Source of the DNA: Pseudonocardia sp. 73-21
GTDB lineage: Bacteria > Actinomycetota > Actinomycetes > Mycobacteriales > Pseudonocardiaceae
NCBI RefSeq assembly: GCF_001899645.1
Contig: NZ_MKVV01000083.1
Location: forward strand, 62,001-126,000
Length of the DNA stretch: 64,000 bases
Reading direction: 5' to 3'
In this document: piece by piece, positions 1-9,065 of the stretch
Numbering within the stretch: position 1 is the stretch's first letter
Layout: each line of letters begins with the position of its first letter
Program-made: the position numbers and the translations under genes
Notes under the pieces: model-generated
Seen by the model: the letters and a program-made list of their open reading frames with translations, nothing else
Told to the model about the DNA's origin: nothing
The model's database searches: none

Positions 1-140
1 GGGCGGCCGTGCGCCGGGGCGTGGTGGCCGTCGGAACCTGATCACGGTTGTAGGAGGACCCTGCACGACATGGGGAGTCTGTGCTTTGATCGCCGCACCC
101 GGGTCGCACCGGTGGCATCAGCGAGGGAGCACACAGGGCG

Positions 141-845
141 ATGAGCAACCCACAGGGCCCGTCCCACAACCCGGCCGATCCGCCCGCCTGGGGCAAGGAG
201 CCCGCCGGTGGGTGGGGCCAGCCCAACCCCGACGACGAGCGCACCCAGCGCGTCGACCCCCGGTCCTTCGCACCGGGTGGGGGCCAGCCCCCGGCTGCTC
301 CACCGCAACAGGGCTGGAACGGCCCTTCGCCCCAGCAGTACGGCGCACCGCCGCAGCAACAGCCCTACGGCGGCCAGCAGTACGGTGGCCAACCCCAGTA
401 CGGGGCGCCGCAGCAGCCGTACCCGCCGCAGCAGGGATGGCCCCAGCAGGGCGGCCCCCAGCCCACGCAGCAGTGGGGCGGTCAGCAGCCCGGGTACCCG
501 CCGCCACCCGAGACCCCCGCGAAGTCCGGCCGCTCGAAGCTGCCCCTGATCCTCGGCGGGATCGGCGTGCTCGTGGTGGCGGCGGTCCTCGTGCTCGGGT
601 TCGTCACGCCCGGGTTCTTCGTGTCGAAGGTGTTCGACACGGCCGCCGTGCAGACGGGCGTGCAGAAGATCCTCACCGACAGCTACGGCGTCAAGGACGT
701 CACGACCGTCACGTGCGGCCAGAACATCGCCGTCACCGCCGGCAACACCTTCACCTGCGACGCCACCATCGCCGGCAAGCCCGCCCGGATCCCGGTGAAG
801 ATCACCAGCAACGCCGGCGACTACGAGGTGGGCCGGCCGGCGTGA
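141..845 (+). CDS. DUF4333 membrane-anchored protein
   Basis: A 234-residue protein. Residues 1 to about 130 are rich in Pro, Gln and Gly (QQPYGGQQYGG-type repeats), followed by one transmembrane helix at about 134-158 and a C-terminal DUF4333 domain with two cysteines (VTCGQ and FTCDA). This predicts a single-pass protein with a disordered cytoplasmic tail and an extracytoplasmic domain whose Cys pair probably forms a disulfide. The family is common in actinobacteria and its role is unknown. The stop overlaps the GTG of the acetyltransferase by 4 nt, so the two are probably translated together. The ATG follows a GAGGGAG sequence at long spacing. Confidence 0.85.
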   Translation: MSNPQGPSHNPADPPAWGKEPAGGWGQPNPDDERTQRVDPRSFAPGGGQPPAAPPQQGWNGPSPQQYGAPPQQQPYGGQQYGGQPQYGAPQQPYPPQQGWPQQGGPQPTQQWGGQQPGYPPPPETPAKSGRSKLPLILGGIGVLVVAAVLVLGFVTPGFFVSKVFDTAAVQTGVQKILTDSYGVKDVTTVTCGQNIAVTAGNTFTCDATIAGKPARIPVKITSNAGDYEVGRPA

Positions 846-2056
846 CCCACCCCGTCACGGTCCTCGGTACCGAGGAGCTGCGGGCGGCGCACGACCTGTT
901 CGGCGGGGCGCTGTTCAACGGCCCGGTCGACGACGAGGGCTGGGAGTTCCGCGGGGCGAGCTACGCCCCGGGCCGCACGCTCGGCGTCCACCTCGACGGG
1001 ACGCTCGCCGGCACGGCCATGTCGTTCGGCACCACCACCGTCGTGCCGGGCGGCGCCGTGCTGGAGGCCGCGGCCGTCACCCGCGTCGCGGTGCGGGCCG
1101 ACCGCACCCGCCGCGGTGTCCTCTCGGCCATGATGCGCGCCCAGCTCGACGACGTCGCCGACCGCGGTGAGGCGGTCGCGTCCCTGCGCGCCACCGAGGC
1201 CCGCATCTACGGTCGCTTCGGCTACGGCGTCGCGACGCGTGGCCGCTCGGTCCGCCTGCGCGGCTCCGGCGCCGGATGGCGGCCGGGTGCCCCCGCGTCA
1301 GGCTCCGTCCGGATGCTCGGCCCCGGCGAGATCATCGACGTGCTCTCCGGGTTGCACGAGCGGCTCGCGCTGCGGCGCACCGGCGGCATCACCCGCAGCG
1401 ACGGCTGGTGGAGAGCGGTGGTGGGGCGCCGGCTCCAGGCCCGCGAGCCGGTCATCGCGGCCGTGCACACGGGCGCGGACGGCGACGACGGTTACGTGGT
1501 CGCCACCCCCGGGGCGCGGGACGGTTTCACCCGGCCGCTGCACGTCGAGGACCTGCACGCGGCCGACGCCGCCGCCACGGCGGCCCTGTGGCGGTTCGTC
1601 CGCGACATCGACCTCGTCGGCGACGTCGAGGCCCACCTGCGCCCCCTCGACGAGCCCCTGGAGCTCCTGCTCGCCGACCCGCGTGACTGCACGGTCACCG
1701 GGGTGGCCGACGAGACGTGGCTGCGCCTGGTGGACGTCCCCACCGCCCTCGCCGCCCGCACCTGGGCCGCCGCCGACCCGGTACTGCTCGCCGTCCACGA
1801 CCCGTTCCTGGAGCGCAACGCCGGCGTCTACCGGATCGCCGACGGCACCGCCGAGCGGGTCGGCCCGCTGGGTGGGGCGGTCGTGCCCGGGCTGGAGTGC
1901 GACGTCGCCGCGCTGGCCATGGCCTACCTCGGCGACCGCACGCCGTCGGAGCTTGCGGCCACCGGCTGGTGGACCTGCCACGACGAGAAGGCCCCGGCCC
2001 GGGCCGACGCCGCGTTCGCCACCGACGTCGTGCCGTGGTGCGGCACGTTCTTCTAG
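842..2056 (+). CDS. Eis-like GNAT acetyltransferase
   Basis: A 404-residue protein matching the Eis family in length (about 400) and layout: two GNAT-type domains followed by a sterol-carrier-like domain. The acetyl-CoA binding stretch is VTRVAVRADRTRRGVLSAM. The protein ends in Phe-Phe; in characterised Eis enzymes the terminal carboxylate is the catalytic base, so the conserved end supports an active enzyme. Members acetylate amines on aminoglycosides, peptides or proteins; the substrate here cannot be told. The start is the GTG whose last bases overlap the TGA of the DUF4333 gene (GTGA). The same frame stays open upstream to position 86 but that part is a shadow of the DUF4333 gene. Confidence 0.85.
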   Translation: MTHPVTVLGTEELRAAHDLFGGALFNGPVDDEGWEFRGASYAPGRTLGVHLDGTLAGTAMSFGTTTVVPGGAVLEAAAVTRVAVRADRTRRGVLSAMMRAQLDDVADRGEAVASLRATEARIYGRFGYGVATRGRSVRLRGSGAGWRPGAPASGSVRMLGPGEIIDVLSGLHERLALRRTGGITRSDGWWRAVVGRRLQAREPVIAAVHTGADGDDGYVVATPGARDGFTRPLHVEDLHAADAAATAALWRFVRDIDLVGDVEAHLRPLDEPLELLLADPRDCTVTGVADETWLRLVDVPTALAARTWAAADPVLLAVHDPFLERNAGVYRIADGTAERVGPLGGAVVPGLECDVAALAMAYLGDRTPSELAATGWWTCHDEKAPARADAAFATDVVPWCGTFF

Positions 2057-2080
2057 TCCGATCGCCGCCGACGCCGGAGC

Positions 2081-2102
2081 GTCGAGGGCGACGGCCCTCG
2101 AC
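2081..2102 (+). terminator. hairpin after the Eis-like gene
   Basis: A 9-bp perfect stem (GTCGAGGGC / GCCCTCGAC) with a 4-nt loop lies 25 nt after the stop codon. There is no T-tract, as is usual for actinobacterial terminators. Confidence 0.6.
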
Positions 2103-2238
2103 GGCGCCGTGCCTCGTCCGAGTGCGCAGGCGGGGTTGGGACGATTGCCGCGGGAGTCGGGCCGAGCGCTGCGTGCTGGCGGACGGACGGACGGACGAGG
2201 CTCGCTGAACGAGCGGGCCGCCGCGAACGACGGGAGCC

Positions 2239-3010
2239 GTGACCGCTCCGGACGGTCGGCCGATGTCGACCAGATCCCGTTCCATCAGATCGGTTGATTG
2301 CGTTGCAGCGCAATTCACACTCGACGCGCTCTCCGACGAGCAGTGGCGGTCGCTGTCGTGGACCGGTCTGGACGTGGATCCGACCCTGGTGATGTTGTTG
2401 GACGAGATCCCGCCGGCGGCGGATGGGTTCGACCGGTTGGAGCGGATCGGGACGTGGGAGCAGGTCATCGCGTGGGCGCAGGCCCGGCAGTGCGCGGAGA
2501 TCACCCGATACATGGCCGACTCGGTGGCGGAGCCGGCGCACGGGATGAGGGCGGATCAGGCGGGTGAGTCGGCGCAGTCCGAGGTCGGATTGATGCTCAC
2601 CCTCGCTCCCGGGGGTGCGGCGTGGCGGGTGTCGGATGCCCGGACCCTGGTCGAGGACTTCCCGGCCATTTCCGCCGCCCTCGAATCCGGGGCGATCACG
2701 TTGACGAAGGCGCGGATCATCACCGAGGGCTAGGTGGTGCTGTATCCGGAGCGCGACGGGATGGCCACCCTGGCCGCGACGTTGCCGGCGTCGGAGGCGG
2801 TGGGGGTGTTCGCGGTGCTGGATCAGCACGCCCGCGCCTGCTGCAGTACTGATGGGCGGTCGATGGACGCCCGCCGCGCGGACGCTCTGACTGATCTGGT
2901 GCTGGACGGGACCGGGTTCAGCAGCAGCGGCGGCGTTGAGAACGCCGACGACTTGTCGGCCGAGGCCACCGCAACCGCTGACGAACTGCCTCAGGTCCAG
3001 CCGCGCCGTC
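2239..3010 (+). pseudogene. DUF222 (13E12-type) HNH-family gene remnant
   Basis: The reading frame carries a recognisable DUF222 domain (LSDEQWRSLSWTGLDVDPT through ARTLVEDFPAISAALESG), but an in-frame TAG at 2731-2733 interrupts it. Homologous sequence then continues in the same frame (VVLYPERDGMATLAATLPAS, RRADALTDLVLDG) and ends near 3010, where it meets the convergent exonuclease gene. The usual C-terminal HNH nuclease domain is absent. Two lesions, nonsense and truncation, indicate a relic of this repeated actinobacterial family. The exact 5' end is uncertain (GTG 2239 or ATG 2263). Confidence 0.8.
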
Positions 3011-3023
3011 CGGCGTGCCTCAC

Positions 3024-3995
3024 TCAGCGGTGTGCCCGCACCAGTGCCGTGTGCAGGCGCTCCACCGAGCTGCCCAGGCCCCACCGCTCCGCCAGCTCGG
3101 CCAGCCGGTCGGGGTCGGCGGGCACCGCGGGGAGGGCGTCGTCGCGGTCGAGGTGGACATCGGCGTCCACGGCCACCCGCACCACCGGCTCGACGACGGC
3201 CAGGTAGCCGGCCGCGGCGGCGAGCTTGGCGCGGACGGGTGGGGTGAGGCGGCCGTCGGTGCGGTCGAGGACGGCCTCGCACAGCTCCGTCCAGGAGTCG
3301 AAGCGGCCCACCAATGTGGCCGCCGTCTTGGCGCCGACGCCGGGCACACCGGGCAGGCCGTCGGAGGGATCGCCGCGCAGCATCGCCATCTCGGCGTAGG
3401 CCGCTCCGGCCCGGCCGGCGGGCACGCCGTACTTCTCGGCCACCTCCTGCGGGCCCAGGTGCTCGGCCTTCGCCAGCCCCCGTCCGACGTAGAGCAGGCG
3501 GACGGGGACCGGCTCGTCGCGGACGATCTGCATGAGGTCGCGGTCGCCGCTGACGGCGAGCACGGGGTCCGTCGTCTCGGTGGCGGCGAGCGTGCCGATC
3601 ACGTCGTCGGCCTCGAAGCCCTCAGCGCCGCCGGTGGCGATGCCGGCGGCGGCGAGGACCTCCAGGATGATCGGGACCTGCGGCGAGAGGGTGTCGGGGA
3701 TCTCCTCGGGCACCCCGGCGGGGGCGGTGTCCGGCTCGCCCGGCACCCGGTGCGCCTTGTAGGTGGGCAGCGCGTCGACGCGGAACGCGGGGCGCCAGTC
3801 GAGGTCCAGGCACGCGACGAGCCGGGACGGCCGGTGTTCCGACACGAGCCGCGACACCATGTCGGTGAAGCCGCGCACGGCGTTGACCGGCGTGCCGTCG
3901 GGGGCGGTCATCGACTCGGGCACGCCGTAGTAGGCCCGGAAGTACAGGCTCGCGGCGTCCAGCAGCATCAACGGTGCGGTCCCAGGGGTGCTCAC
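3024..3995 (-). CDS. 5'-3' exonuclease (PolA N-terminal/FEN type)
   Basis: A 323-residue stand-alone version of the DNA polymerase I 5' nuclease domain. Acidic metal-site motifs are visible: [37 protein letters not shown] and [10 protein letters not shown] helix-3-turn/H2TH region follows ([16 protein letters not shown]). It should act on flaps or RNA primers in DNA replication and repair. I chose GTG 3995, 8 nt after AGGG; GTG 4004, which has a weak TATTCC -10 upstream, is also possible. It is divergent from the M24 peptidase and runs into the DUF222 relic. Confidence 0.9.
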   Translation of the reverse strand: MSTPGTAPLMLLDAASLYFRAYYGVPESMTAPDGTPVNAVRGFTDMVSRLVSEHRPSRLVACLDLDWRPAFRVDALPTYKAHRVPGEPDTAPAGVPEEIPDTLSPQVPIILEVLAAAGIATGGAEGFEADDVIGTLAATETTDPVLAVSGDRDLMQIVRDEPVPVRLLYVGRGLAKAEHLGPQEVAEKYGVPAGRAGAAYAEMAMLRGDPSDGLPGVPGVGAKTAATLVGRFDSWTELCEAVLDRTDGRLTPPVRAKLAAAAGYLAVVEPVVRVAVDADVHLDRDDALPAVPADPDRLAELAERWGLGSSVERLHTALVRAHR

Positions 3996-4014
3996 AGCCG
4001 ACACCCTGCCGGAA

Positions 4015-4020
4015 TACCCT
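4015..4020 (+). promoter_or_regulatory. -10 element, leaderless start of M24 peptidase
   Basis: TACCCT lies 7 nt before ATG 4028. No Shine-Dalgarno is present, so transcription probably begins at the start codon. Confidence 0.55.
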
Positions 4021-4027
4021 GAACGGC

Positions 4028-5155
4028 ATGACACCGGCCGTACCCACCGCGCTGCTCGCCGACCGTCTCCGCCGCGCCGGGGAGGTGGCCGCCGACCAGG
4101 ACGTGGAGCTCCTCCTGATCACACCGGGCACCGACCTGCGCTACCTCATCGGCGCCGACGGCGAGTCGCACGAGCGCCTCACCTGCCTGCTCGTGCCCGC
4201 CGCGGGCCACCTCGCACCGCCCGCGATCGTGGTGCCCCGCCTGGAGGCGCCCGGGCTGGCCGCGCTCGGACTCGAGTCCCTCGGCGTGGAGGTGATCACC
4301 TGGCAGGACGGGGAGGACCCGTACCTGCTGGTGAGCGACCTGGCCGGCGGGCCCACCCGCCTCGCGGTGACCGACACGATGCCCGCCGCGCACGTGTTCG
4401 GCGTGCGCGACGCCCTGCCCGACGCCGCGCAGTTCCTGGCCGGGCCGATCATCCGCGAGCTGCGGATGCGCAAGGACGCCGCCGAGGTGGCGGAGCTGCG
4501 GGCCGCGGGCGCGGCCATCGACCGGGTGCACGCGCGCATGGGCGAGTTCCTCCGGGTCGGCCGCACCGAGGCCCAGGTGGGTGCGGACATCGCCGCGGCC
4601 ATCGTCGAGGAGGGTCACACGTCCGCCGCGTTCGTGATCGTGGGATCGGGTCCCAACGGCGCCAGCCCCCACCACGAGGTGTCGGACCGCGTGATCGAGC
4701 GCGGTGACATGGTGGTGATCGACATCGGCGGGCCGCTGCCCAGCGGCTACAACTCCGACTGCACCCGCATGTACGCCGTGGGCGCCGAGCCGGCGGTGTC
4801 GGTGCGCGAGGCCTACGCCGTGCTGCAGGCCGCCCAGGAGCGCTCGGTGGCCTCCGTGCGGCCCGGTGTGACGGCCGAGCAGGTGGACGCCGCCGCCCGC
4901 GAGCCGATCACCGAGGCGGGGCTGGGGGAGCGGTTCATCCACCGCACCGGCCACGGCATCGGCCTCGACGTGCACGAGGACCCCTACATCGTGGGCGGAA
5001 ACGCCCGCACGCTGGAGCCGGGCATGGCGTTCAGCGTGGAGCCCGGCGTGTACCTCGACGGGGAGTGGGGCGCGCGCATCGAGGACATCGTGGTGGTGAC
5101 CGACACCGGCGTGGAGCGGCTCAACAACAACACTCACGATCTCGTGGTGCTGTAG
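4028..5155 (+). CDS. M24 family metallopeptidase (Xaa-Pro dipeptidase/aminopeptidase type)
   Basis: A 375-residue protein with an N-terminal creatinase-like domain (1 to about 140) and a C-terminal pita-bread catalytic domain. All expected metal ligands are visible: Asp in VIDIGGPLP, Asp in YNSDCTRMY, His in [13 protein letters not shown], Glu in FSVEPGVY and Glu in RIEDIVVV. It should cleave peptides with proline in the second position, in the cytoplasm. Its 3' end overlaps the convergent SGNH hydrolase gene by 22 bp. Prolidase versus aminopeptidase P specificity cannot be separated from sequence alone. Confidence 0.88.
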   Translation: MTPAVPTALLADRLRRAGEVAADQDVELLLITPGTDLRYLIGADGESHERLTCLLVPAAGHLAPPAIVVPRLEAPGLAALGLESLGVEVITWQDGEDPYLLVSDLAGGPTRLAVTDTMPAAHVFGVRDALPDAAQFLAGPIIRELRMRKDAAEVAELRAAGAAIDRVHARMGEFLRVGRTEAQVGADIAAAIVEEGHTSAAFVIVGSGPNGASPHHEVSDRVIERGDMVVIDIGGPLPSGYNSDCTRMYAVGAEPAVSVREAYAVLQAAQERSVASVRPGVTAEQVDAAAREPITEAGLGERFIHRTGHGIGLDVHEDPYIVGGNARTLEPGMAFSVEPGVYLDGEWGARIEDIVVVTDTGVERLNNNTHDLVVL

Positions 5156-6153
5156 CCGGAGCCGCCGGAGCCCGCCACACAGGTACCGGCGTCGGCGCCG
5201 CTCCGCACGAAGTCGCCGAGGCAGCGGCCGATCGCCGCGTGCCCCTCGGCGTCGGGGTGGAACGACTCCTGGGCCAGGTGGAAACCGACCGCGTCCAGGC
5301 CGCCGTGCACCAGCGCGTCCGGGTCGACCGTCAGGCGGCGCTGCCACTCCTGCGACGACGGCGTGCGCGTGCAGGCCTCGTAGCCCTCGGTGGCGCGGTC
5401 GAGATCGAGGAACCGCGCCCCGACGCGCTGCGCCACCCCGGCCAGCGCCGTGGACAGCGCCGGGAACAGGACGGTGCGGCCCCACTGCGCGTCGTCCCGG
5501 CTGTAGGGGCAGCCCCGGGCGGCGGGGACCGGCAGCATCTTCTCCGTGATCGGGGAGGCGTAGGACGCCATGACGAACGTCCACGAGCCCGGCCGGTAGC
5601 CGGCGCGCAGCATCGCCTCCTGCACGTCGCGGGCCGCGGCCTCGACCTTGGTGGCGGTGGCCGCCATCCGGCCGGCGACGAGCGGGCCGATCGTGTCGCG
5701 GCACGGCTGCGCCGTGATGGTGATCAGCGCCTCGATGCAGGCGATGCCGGTGGCGGTGAGCGCGGCGTCGTCGTTGGCGCCGACCTGCAGCACCACGGTG
5801 GTGACCCGGTAGCGCTCCGCGACGCCGACGAGCTGCTCCGCCTGGGAGGGCTCCCCGTACCTGCCGCCGGAGCCGAACGCGACGTCGGCCGACCTCGCGC
5901 CCGAGCACGCGAGGTTGACGGCCTCGGGAGCCAGCCCCGCGACGGTGACGTAGGCGTGGGGGGAGCGGTGGCACCAGTCGCCCTGCTCGCCGCGCGTGCC
6001 GGGCACGTAGTCGCCCGCCCCCTCGCCCGACGCCGCGCTGTCGCCGAGCGCGACGGCGGCGGCCGGGCGGGTGTCGGCGGACGCGGTGGCCGGCGCACCG
6101 ACGACGGATGCGGTGAGGACGGCGGCGGCGAGGAGGAGGCGGGTGAGGAGCAC
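5134..6153 (-). CDS. secreted SGNH/GDSL hydrolase
   Basis: From GTG 6153 the protein is 339 residues and begins with a clean signal peptide (LLTRLLLAAAVLTASVV, cleavage near ATASA|DT). SGNH blocks follow: I GDSAASGEG, III GANDD and V FHPDAEGH, giving the Ser-Asp-His triad. It is related to secreted actinobacterial lipase/esterase SGNH proteins. The longer frame to 6255 would place 34 extra residues before the signal peptide, so I reject it; a TAGCGT -10 lies 8 nt before 6153. An acyl ester or glycan ester substrate is likely but unknown. Confidence 0.85.
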   Translation of the reverse strand: MLLTRLLLAAAVLTASVVGAPATASADTRPAAAVALGDSAASGEGAGDYVPGTRGEQGDWCHRSPHAYVTVAGLAPEAVNLACSGARSADVAFGSGGRYGEPSQAEQLVGVAERYRVTTVVLQVGANDDAALTATGIACIEALITITAQPCRDTIGPLVAGRMAATATKVEAAARDVQEAMLRAGYRPGSWTFVMASYASPITEKMLPVPAARGCPYSRDDAQWGRTVLFPALSTALAGVAQRVGARFLDLDRATEGYEACTRTPSSQEWQRRLTVDPDALVHGGLDAVGFHLAQESFHPDAEGHAAIGRCLGDFVRSGADAGTCVAGSGGSGYSTTRS

Positions 6154-6161
6154 GAAACGGG

Positions 6162-6167
6162 ACGCTA
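6162..6167 (-). promoter_or_regulatory. -10 element, leaderless start of SGNH hydrolase
   Basis: TAGCGT (minus strand) sits 8 nt before GTG 6153 and helps decide the start. Confidence 0.5.
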
Positions 6168-6388
6168 GACGCGGTACCACCGCCTGACCAGGGCGTTCGT
6201 CGCCACCTGTGGACAACTCGTGATCATCGCTCGACCGGCCCAGCGCGTGCACCACGGTCGGCGACCGCCGTCACCCGTCCGGGCCGGAACCTCAGGGGGA
6301 TCTCCGGGCGTTCCCTGAGGGAGCCCGCCGCTGCGACAGGCAGAGTGGACCTCAGCGGCGAGACGCGCCGCACCGGAAGGAGCCCTTG

Positions 6389-6574
6389 GTGGCATCGACA
6401 CTGACCCGCGCCCGCGACGGGAAGGTCATCGCCGGCGTCTGCGCCGGACTCGCGCAGCGTTTCGGCCTGAGCACCGGACTGGTCCGGTTCCTCTTCCTGA
6501 TCTCCTGCCTGCTGCCCGGGCCGCAGTTCATCATCTACATCGTGCTGTGGATCATCATGCCCAAGCAGCGTTGA
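6389..6574 (+). CDS. PspC domain protein
   Basis: A 61-residue single PspC domain: RDGKVIAGVCAGLAQRFGLS, then a hydrophobic helix (LVRFLFLISCLLPGPQFIIYIVLWIIMP). Small stand-alone PspC proteins are membrane proteins linked to envelope stress, but this one has no pspA beside it. GTG 6389 is preferred, with AAGGAG 6 nt upstream; TTG 6386 is too close to that site. Its TGA overlaps the TTG of the amidohydrolase, suggesting coupled translation. Confidence 0.85.
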   Translation: MASTLTRARDGKVIAGVCAGLAQRFGLSTGLVRFLFLISCLLPGPQFIIYIVLWIIMPKQR

Positions 6575-8094
6575 TCCGCAGGATCCTCGTGGGCGTCCGG
6601 GTCCTCGACCCGGACGCCCCCTCGGGCTCGCTGGCCCTCGAGATCACCGGCGACCGCGTCACCTCCGTCGGTCCGGTGGCGGCGGCCCGCACCGACGGTG
6701 CGGAGGTCCACGACCTCGACGGCGCCGTGGTCACCCCGGCCTTCGTCGACGCCCACGTCCACGCCACGTCGACGGGCCTGCTCGTCGACGGCCTCGACCT
6801 CACCGGCTGCGCCGATCCCCGCACGCTGCTCGACGCCGTCGCCGCCCGCGCCACGGCCCGGCCCGGTGCCCTGATCTGGGGGCACGGCTGGCAGGAGCTC
6901 GGCTGGCCGCACCTGCCGTCCCGCGCCGAGATCGACCGTGCCGCGGCCGGCGCCCCGGTCTACCTCAGCCGCATCGACGTCCACTCCGCGCTGGTCTCCA
7001 CCGGCCTGCTCGACCGGGCCCCGGGCGCGGTCGGGGCCACCGGCTGGTCGGACGGGACCCTGTCCGCCGACGCCCACCACCACGTCCGCCGCGCCGCGCT
7101 GGCCGCTGTCGACGGCACCGTCCGTGCGGCCGCCCAGCGGGCCTTCCTGCGCGACGCCGCGGCCCGCGGGGTCGCCGTCGTGCATGAGTGCGCGGGCCCG
7201 GACATCTCCTCGGCCGTCGACCTGGCGGCCCTGCGCACCCTCGACGGGCCGGAGGTCGTCGGGTACTGGGGGCAGGCCGTGCGCGACGTCGACGAGGCCC
7301 GCGACCTGCTCGCCGCCACCGGCGCCCACGGGCTGGCGGGCGACCTGTTCGTCGACGGCTCGGTCGGCTCGCGCACCGCCGCCCTCCGCGACGCCTACAC
7401 CGACGCGCCCGGCTGCACCGGCAACCGCTACCTCGACGCCGACGCCGTCGGCGCCCACATCACCGCGTGCACGCTCGCCGGCGTCCAGGCCGGGTTCCAC
7501 GTGATCGGCGACGCGGCCGCCGACACCCTCACCCAGGGCCTGCGGATCGCCGCGACCGCCACCTCGGTCCAGGCTCTGCGCACACGGACGCACCGGGTCG
7601 AGCACCTCGAGATGGTCGACGCCGAACAGCGTGCCGTCCTCGCGGAGCTCGGCGTCGTCGCGAGCGTCCAGCCGGTGTTCGACGCCCTGTGGGGCGGTCC
7701 GTCCGGGATGTACGCGGAGCGGCTGGGCGTGAGCCGTGCGGCGCCCATGAACCCGCTGGCTGCTCTCGCCGGAGCAGGGGTCACCCTCGCGCTGGGCTCG
7801 GACTCCCCGGTCACCCCCGTCGGCCCCTGGGCCGCCGTCCGGGCCGCCGTCGAGCACCGCACGCCGGGCTCCGGGATCACCCGCGAGGCGGCGGTCGCGG
7901 CCCACACCGTCGGCGGCCACCGCGCCGCCGGCGACCACTCGGCCACGGCCGGTCGGCTCGTCGTCGGCGCCCCCGCGTCGTACGCGGTCTGGGACGGCGC
8001 CGGTGACCCCGCGCCCCGGTGCCTCCTCACCGTGCACCGGGGCACGACCCTCCACAGTGTCCGGAGCGGCGGTGTGGCATCATCTCGCACGTGA
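6571..8094 (+). CDS. YtcJ-like amidohydrolase
   Basis: A protein of about 507 residues of the amidohydrolase superfamily, YtcJ subgroup. Visible motifs are the HxH metal site (FVDAHVHATSTG), GHGWQELGWP, FVDGSVGSRTAAL, FHVIGDAAADT, HRVEHLEMV and the final Asp in ALGSDSPV. It probably hydrolyses an amide, urea or imide; the substrate is unknown. TTG 6571 overlaps the pspC stop; GTG 6589, with AGGA 5 nt upstream, is a plausible alternative start. The stop codon overlaps the GTG of the Cys-rich leader ORF. Confidence 0.8.
   Translation: MIRRILVGVRVLDPDAPSGSLALEITGDRVTSVGPVAAARTDGAEVHDLDGAVVTPAFVDAHVHATSTGLLVDGLDLTGCADPRTLLDAVAARATARPGALIWGHGWQELGWPHLPSRAEIDRAAAGAPVYLSRIDVHSALVSTGLLDRAPGAVGATGWSDGTLSADAHHHVRRAALAAVDGTVRAAAQRAFLRDAAARGVAVVHECAGPDISSAVDLAALRTLDGPEVVGYWGQAVRDVDEARDLLAATGAHGLAGDLFVDGSVGSRTAALRDAYTDAPGCTGNRYLDADAVGAHITACTLAGVQAGFHVIGDAAADTLTQGLRIAATATSVQALRTRTHRVEHLEMVDAEQRAVLAELGVVASVQPVFDALWGGPSGMYAERLGVSRAAPMNPLAALAGAGVTLALGSDSPVTPVGPWAAVRAAVEHRTPGSGITREAAVAAHTVGGHRAAGDHSATAGRLVVGAPASYAVWDGAGDPAPRCLLTVHRGTTLHSVRSGGVASSRT
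8078..8083 (+). promoter_or_regulatory. possible -10 element before the Cys-rich ORF
   Basis: CATCAT (one base off TANNNT) ends 7 nt before GTG 8091, the spacing seen at other leaderless genes here. It lies inside the end of the amidohydrolase gene. Confidence 0.35.
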
Positions 8095-8162
8095 CGACGC
8101 GGACCAGCGGTGCAGGCGTGGCCTGTCGCTGTCCGGGGTGCTGTCGCTGCTGTCGCAGCTGA
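8091..8162 (+). CDS. Cys-rich leader ORF (possible cysteine attenuator)
   Basis: A 23-residue ORF starting with GTG and ending CRCPGCCRCCRS-stop: six cysteine codons among its last twelve residues. No Shine-Dalgarno precedes it, which would fit a leaderless mRNA. A hairpin (8133-8169; CCGGGGT/ACCCCCGG plus GCTG/CAGC) covers the last Cys codons and the stop, so a ribosome stalled on Cys codons would open it. Mycobacteria use leaderless polycysteine uORFs as cysteine-responsive attenuators; this looks like the same device. The next gene starts 53 nt after the stop. Function is inferred only from layout; the CTGTCGCTG repetition could also produce Cys codons by chance. Confidence 0.5.
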   Translation: MTTRTSGAGVACRCPGCCRCCRS

Positions 8163-8215
8163 CCCCCGGCCCCGTCCATCCTGCCGCCCCGCGGCCCGCA
8201 CGTCTGCGAATTTTC

Positions 8216-9031
8216 ATGATCACGCCCGATCTCCGTGGCCACACCGTCCTCGCGCTGCACGCCCACCCCGACGACGAGTCGATCTTCACGGGCATCACGC
8301 TGCGCCGGCTCGCCGAGGCCGGAGCGCGCACCGTGCTCGTCGTCGCGACGGCGGGGGAGCTGGGGGAGTCCCGGGTGCCCCTGCAGGTCGGCGAGACCGT
8401 CCCCGAGCGCCGCGTCGCCGAGCTGGAACGCGCCGCCGAGCTGCTGGGGGTCTCCCGGCTCGTCCTGCTGGGCCACCGCGACTCCGGACTGCCCGGCTGG
8501 CCCAGCGGCCACCACGCCCGCGCGTTCTCCGCGGCCGACCCCGTGCGTCTGGCCCGCACCGTCGCCGAGCTCGCCGACGACGAGGGCGCCGGCACCCTCA
8601 TCCACGACGACGAGCACGGCATCTACGGCCACCCCGACCACCGGGCCGCCCACCGCATCGGCGCCACCGCGGCCGATCTGGTCGGCGCCACCGCGTACCG
8701 GATGACCGTCGACCGCGAGCACCTGCACGTCTCCGCACGCGACCGGCACCTCGTGCACGGCGCCGCCCGCGCCGCGGACGTCGCGTTCGGCCGGGTCACG
8801 GCCGAGATCACCCTGGCCGTGGGCGGGACGGCCGAGCACCTGGCGTGCAAGCGGGCGGCGATCGAGGCGCACGCGAGCCAGGTCGATCCCGCGACGCTCC
8901 CGGCGGAGCACTTCGCGGCGGCCTACGGCTACGAGTGGTACCGCAGGACGGGCGCGCCGGGCGTGGTGGACGCCCTGGGCAACGCCCACCTCGTGTCCCA
9001 CGCCTCGACGAGCGGCACCCTCGTCGGATAG
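8216..9031 (+). CDS. PIG-L/LmbE family deacetylase (mycothiol-type)
   Basis: A 271-residue protein with the zinc-site motif LHAHPDDESIFTG at residues 12-24, LLGHRDSGLPGW in the middle and GIYGHPDHRAAH for the third metal ligand. The family includes MshB (GlcNAc-inositol deacetylase in mycothiol synthesis) and Mca (mycothiol S-conjugate amidase), as well as other N-deacetylases; length and the GHRDSG motif are compatible, but the exact role is not settled. ATG 8216 is the first start that leaves the family N-terminus intact. The Cys-rich ORF just upstream supports a link to thiol metabolism. The last codons (SGTLVG-stop) lie inside a dispersed palindrome. Confidence 0.82.
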   Translation: MITPDLRGHTVLALHAHPDDESIFTGITLRRLAEAGARTVLVVATAGELGESRVPLQVGETVPERRVAELERAAELLGVSRLVLLGHRDSGLPGWPSGHHARAFSAADPVRLARTVAELADDEGAGTLIHDDEHGIYGHPDHRAAHRIGATAADLVGATAYRMTVDREHLHVSARDRHLVHGAARAADVAFGRVTAEITLAVGGTAEHLACKRAAIEAHASQVDPATLPAEHFAAAYGYEWYRRTGAPGVVDALGNAHLVSHASTSGTLVG

Positions 9032-9059
9032 GTTCCGACGGGAGTGCCGCTCGTCGGAA
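9004..9059. repeat. 56-bp palindromic dispersed repeat, copy A
   Basis: Arms 9006-9028 and 9034-9056 pair at 21 of 23 positions. In reverse orientation it aligns over 56 bp with the element at 33560-33615 with about 8 mismatches. The centre holds TAGGTT on the plus strand, a possible -10 for lnt 31 nt downstream. The left arm contributes the 3' codons of the deacetylase gene. Confidence 0.75.
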
Positions 9060-9065
9060 GTTCGG

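Noticed and set aside
86-841. Upstream extension of the Eis-like frame
   Set aside because: It is antiframe shadow of the DUF4333 gene; the GTG at 842 overlaps the previous stop and begins the family N-terminus.
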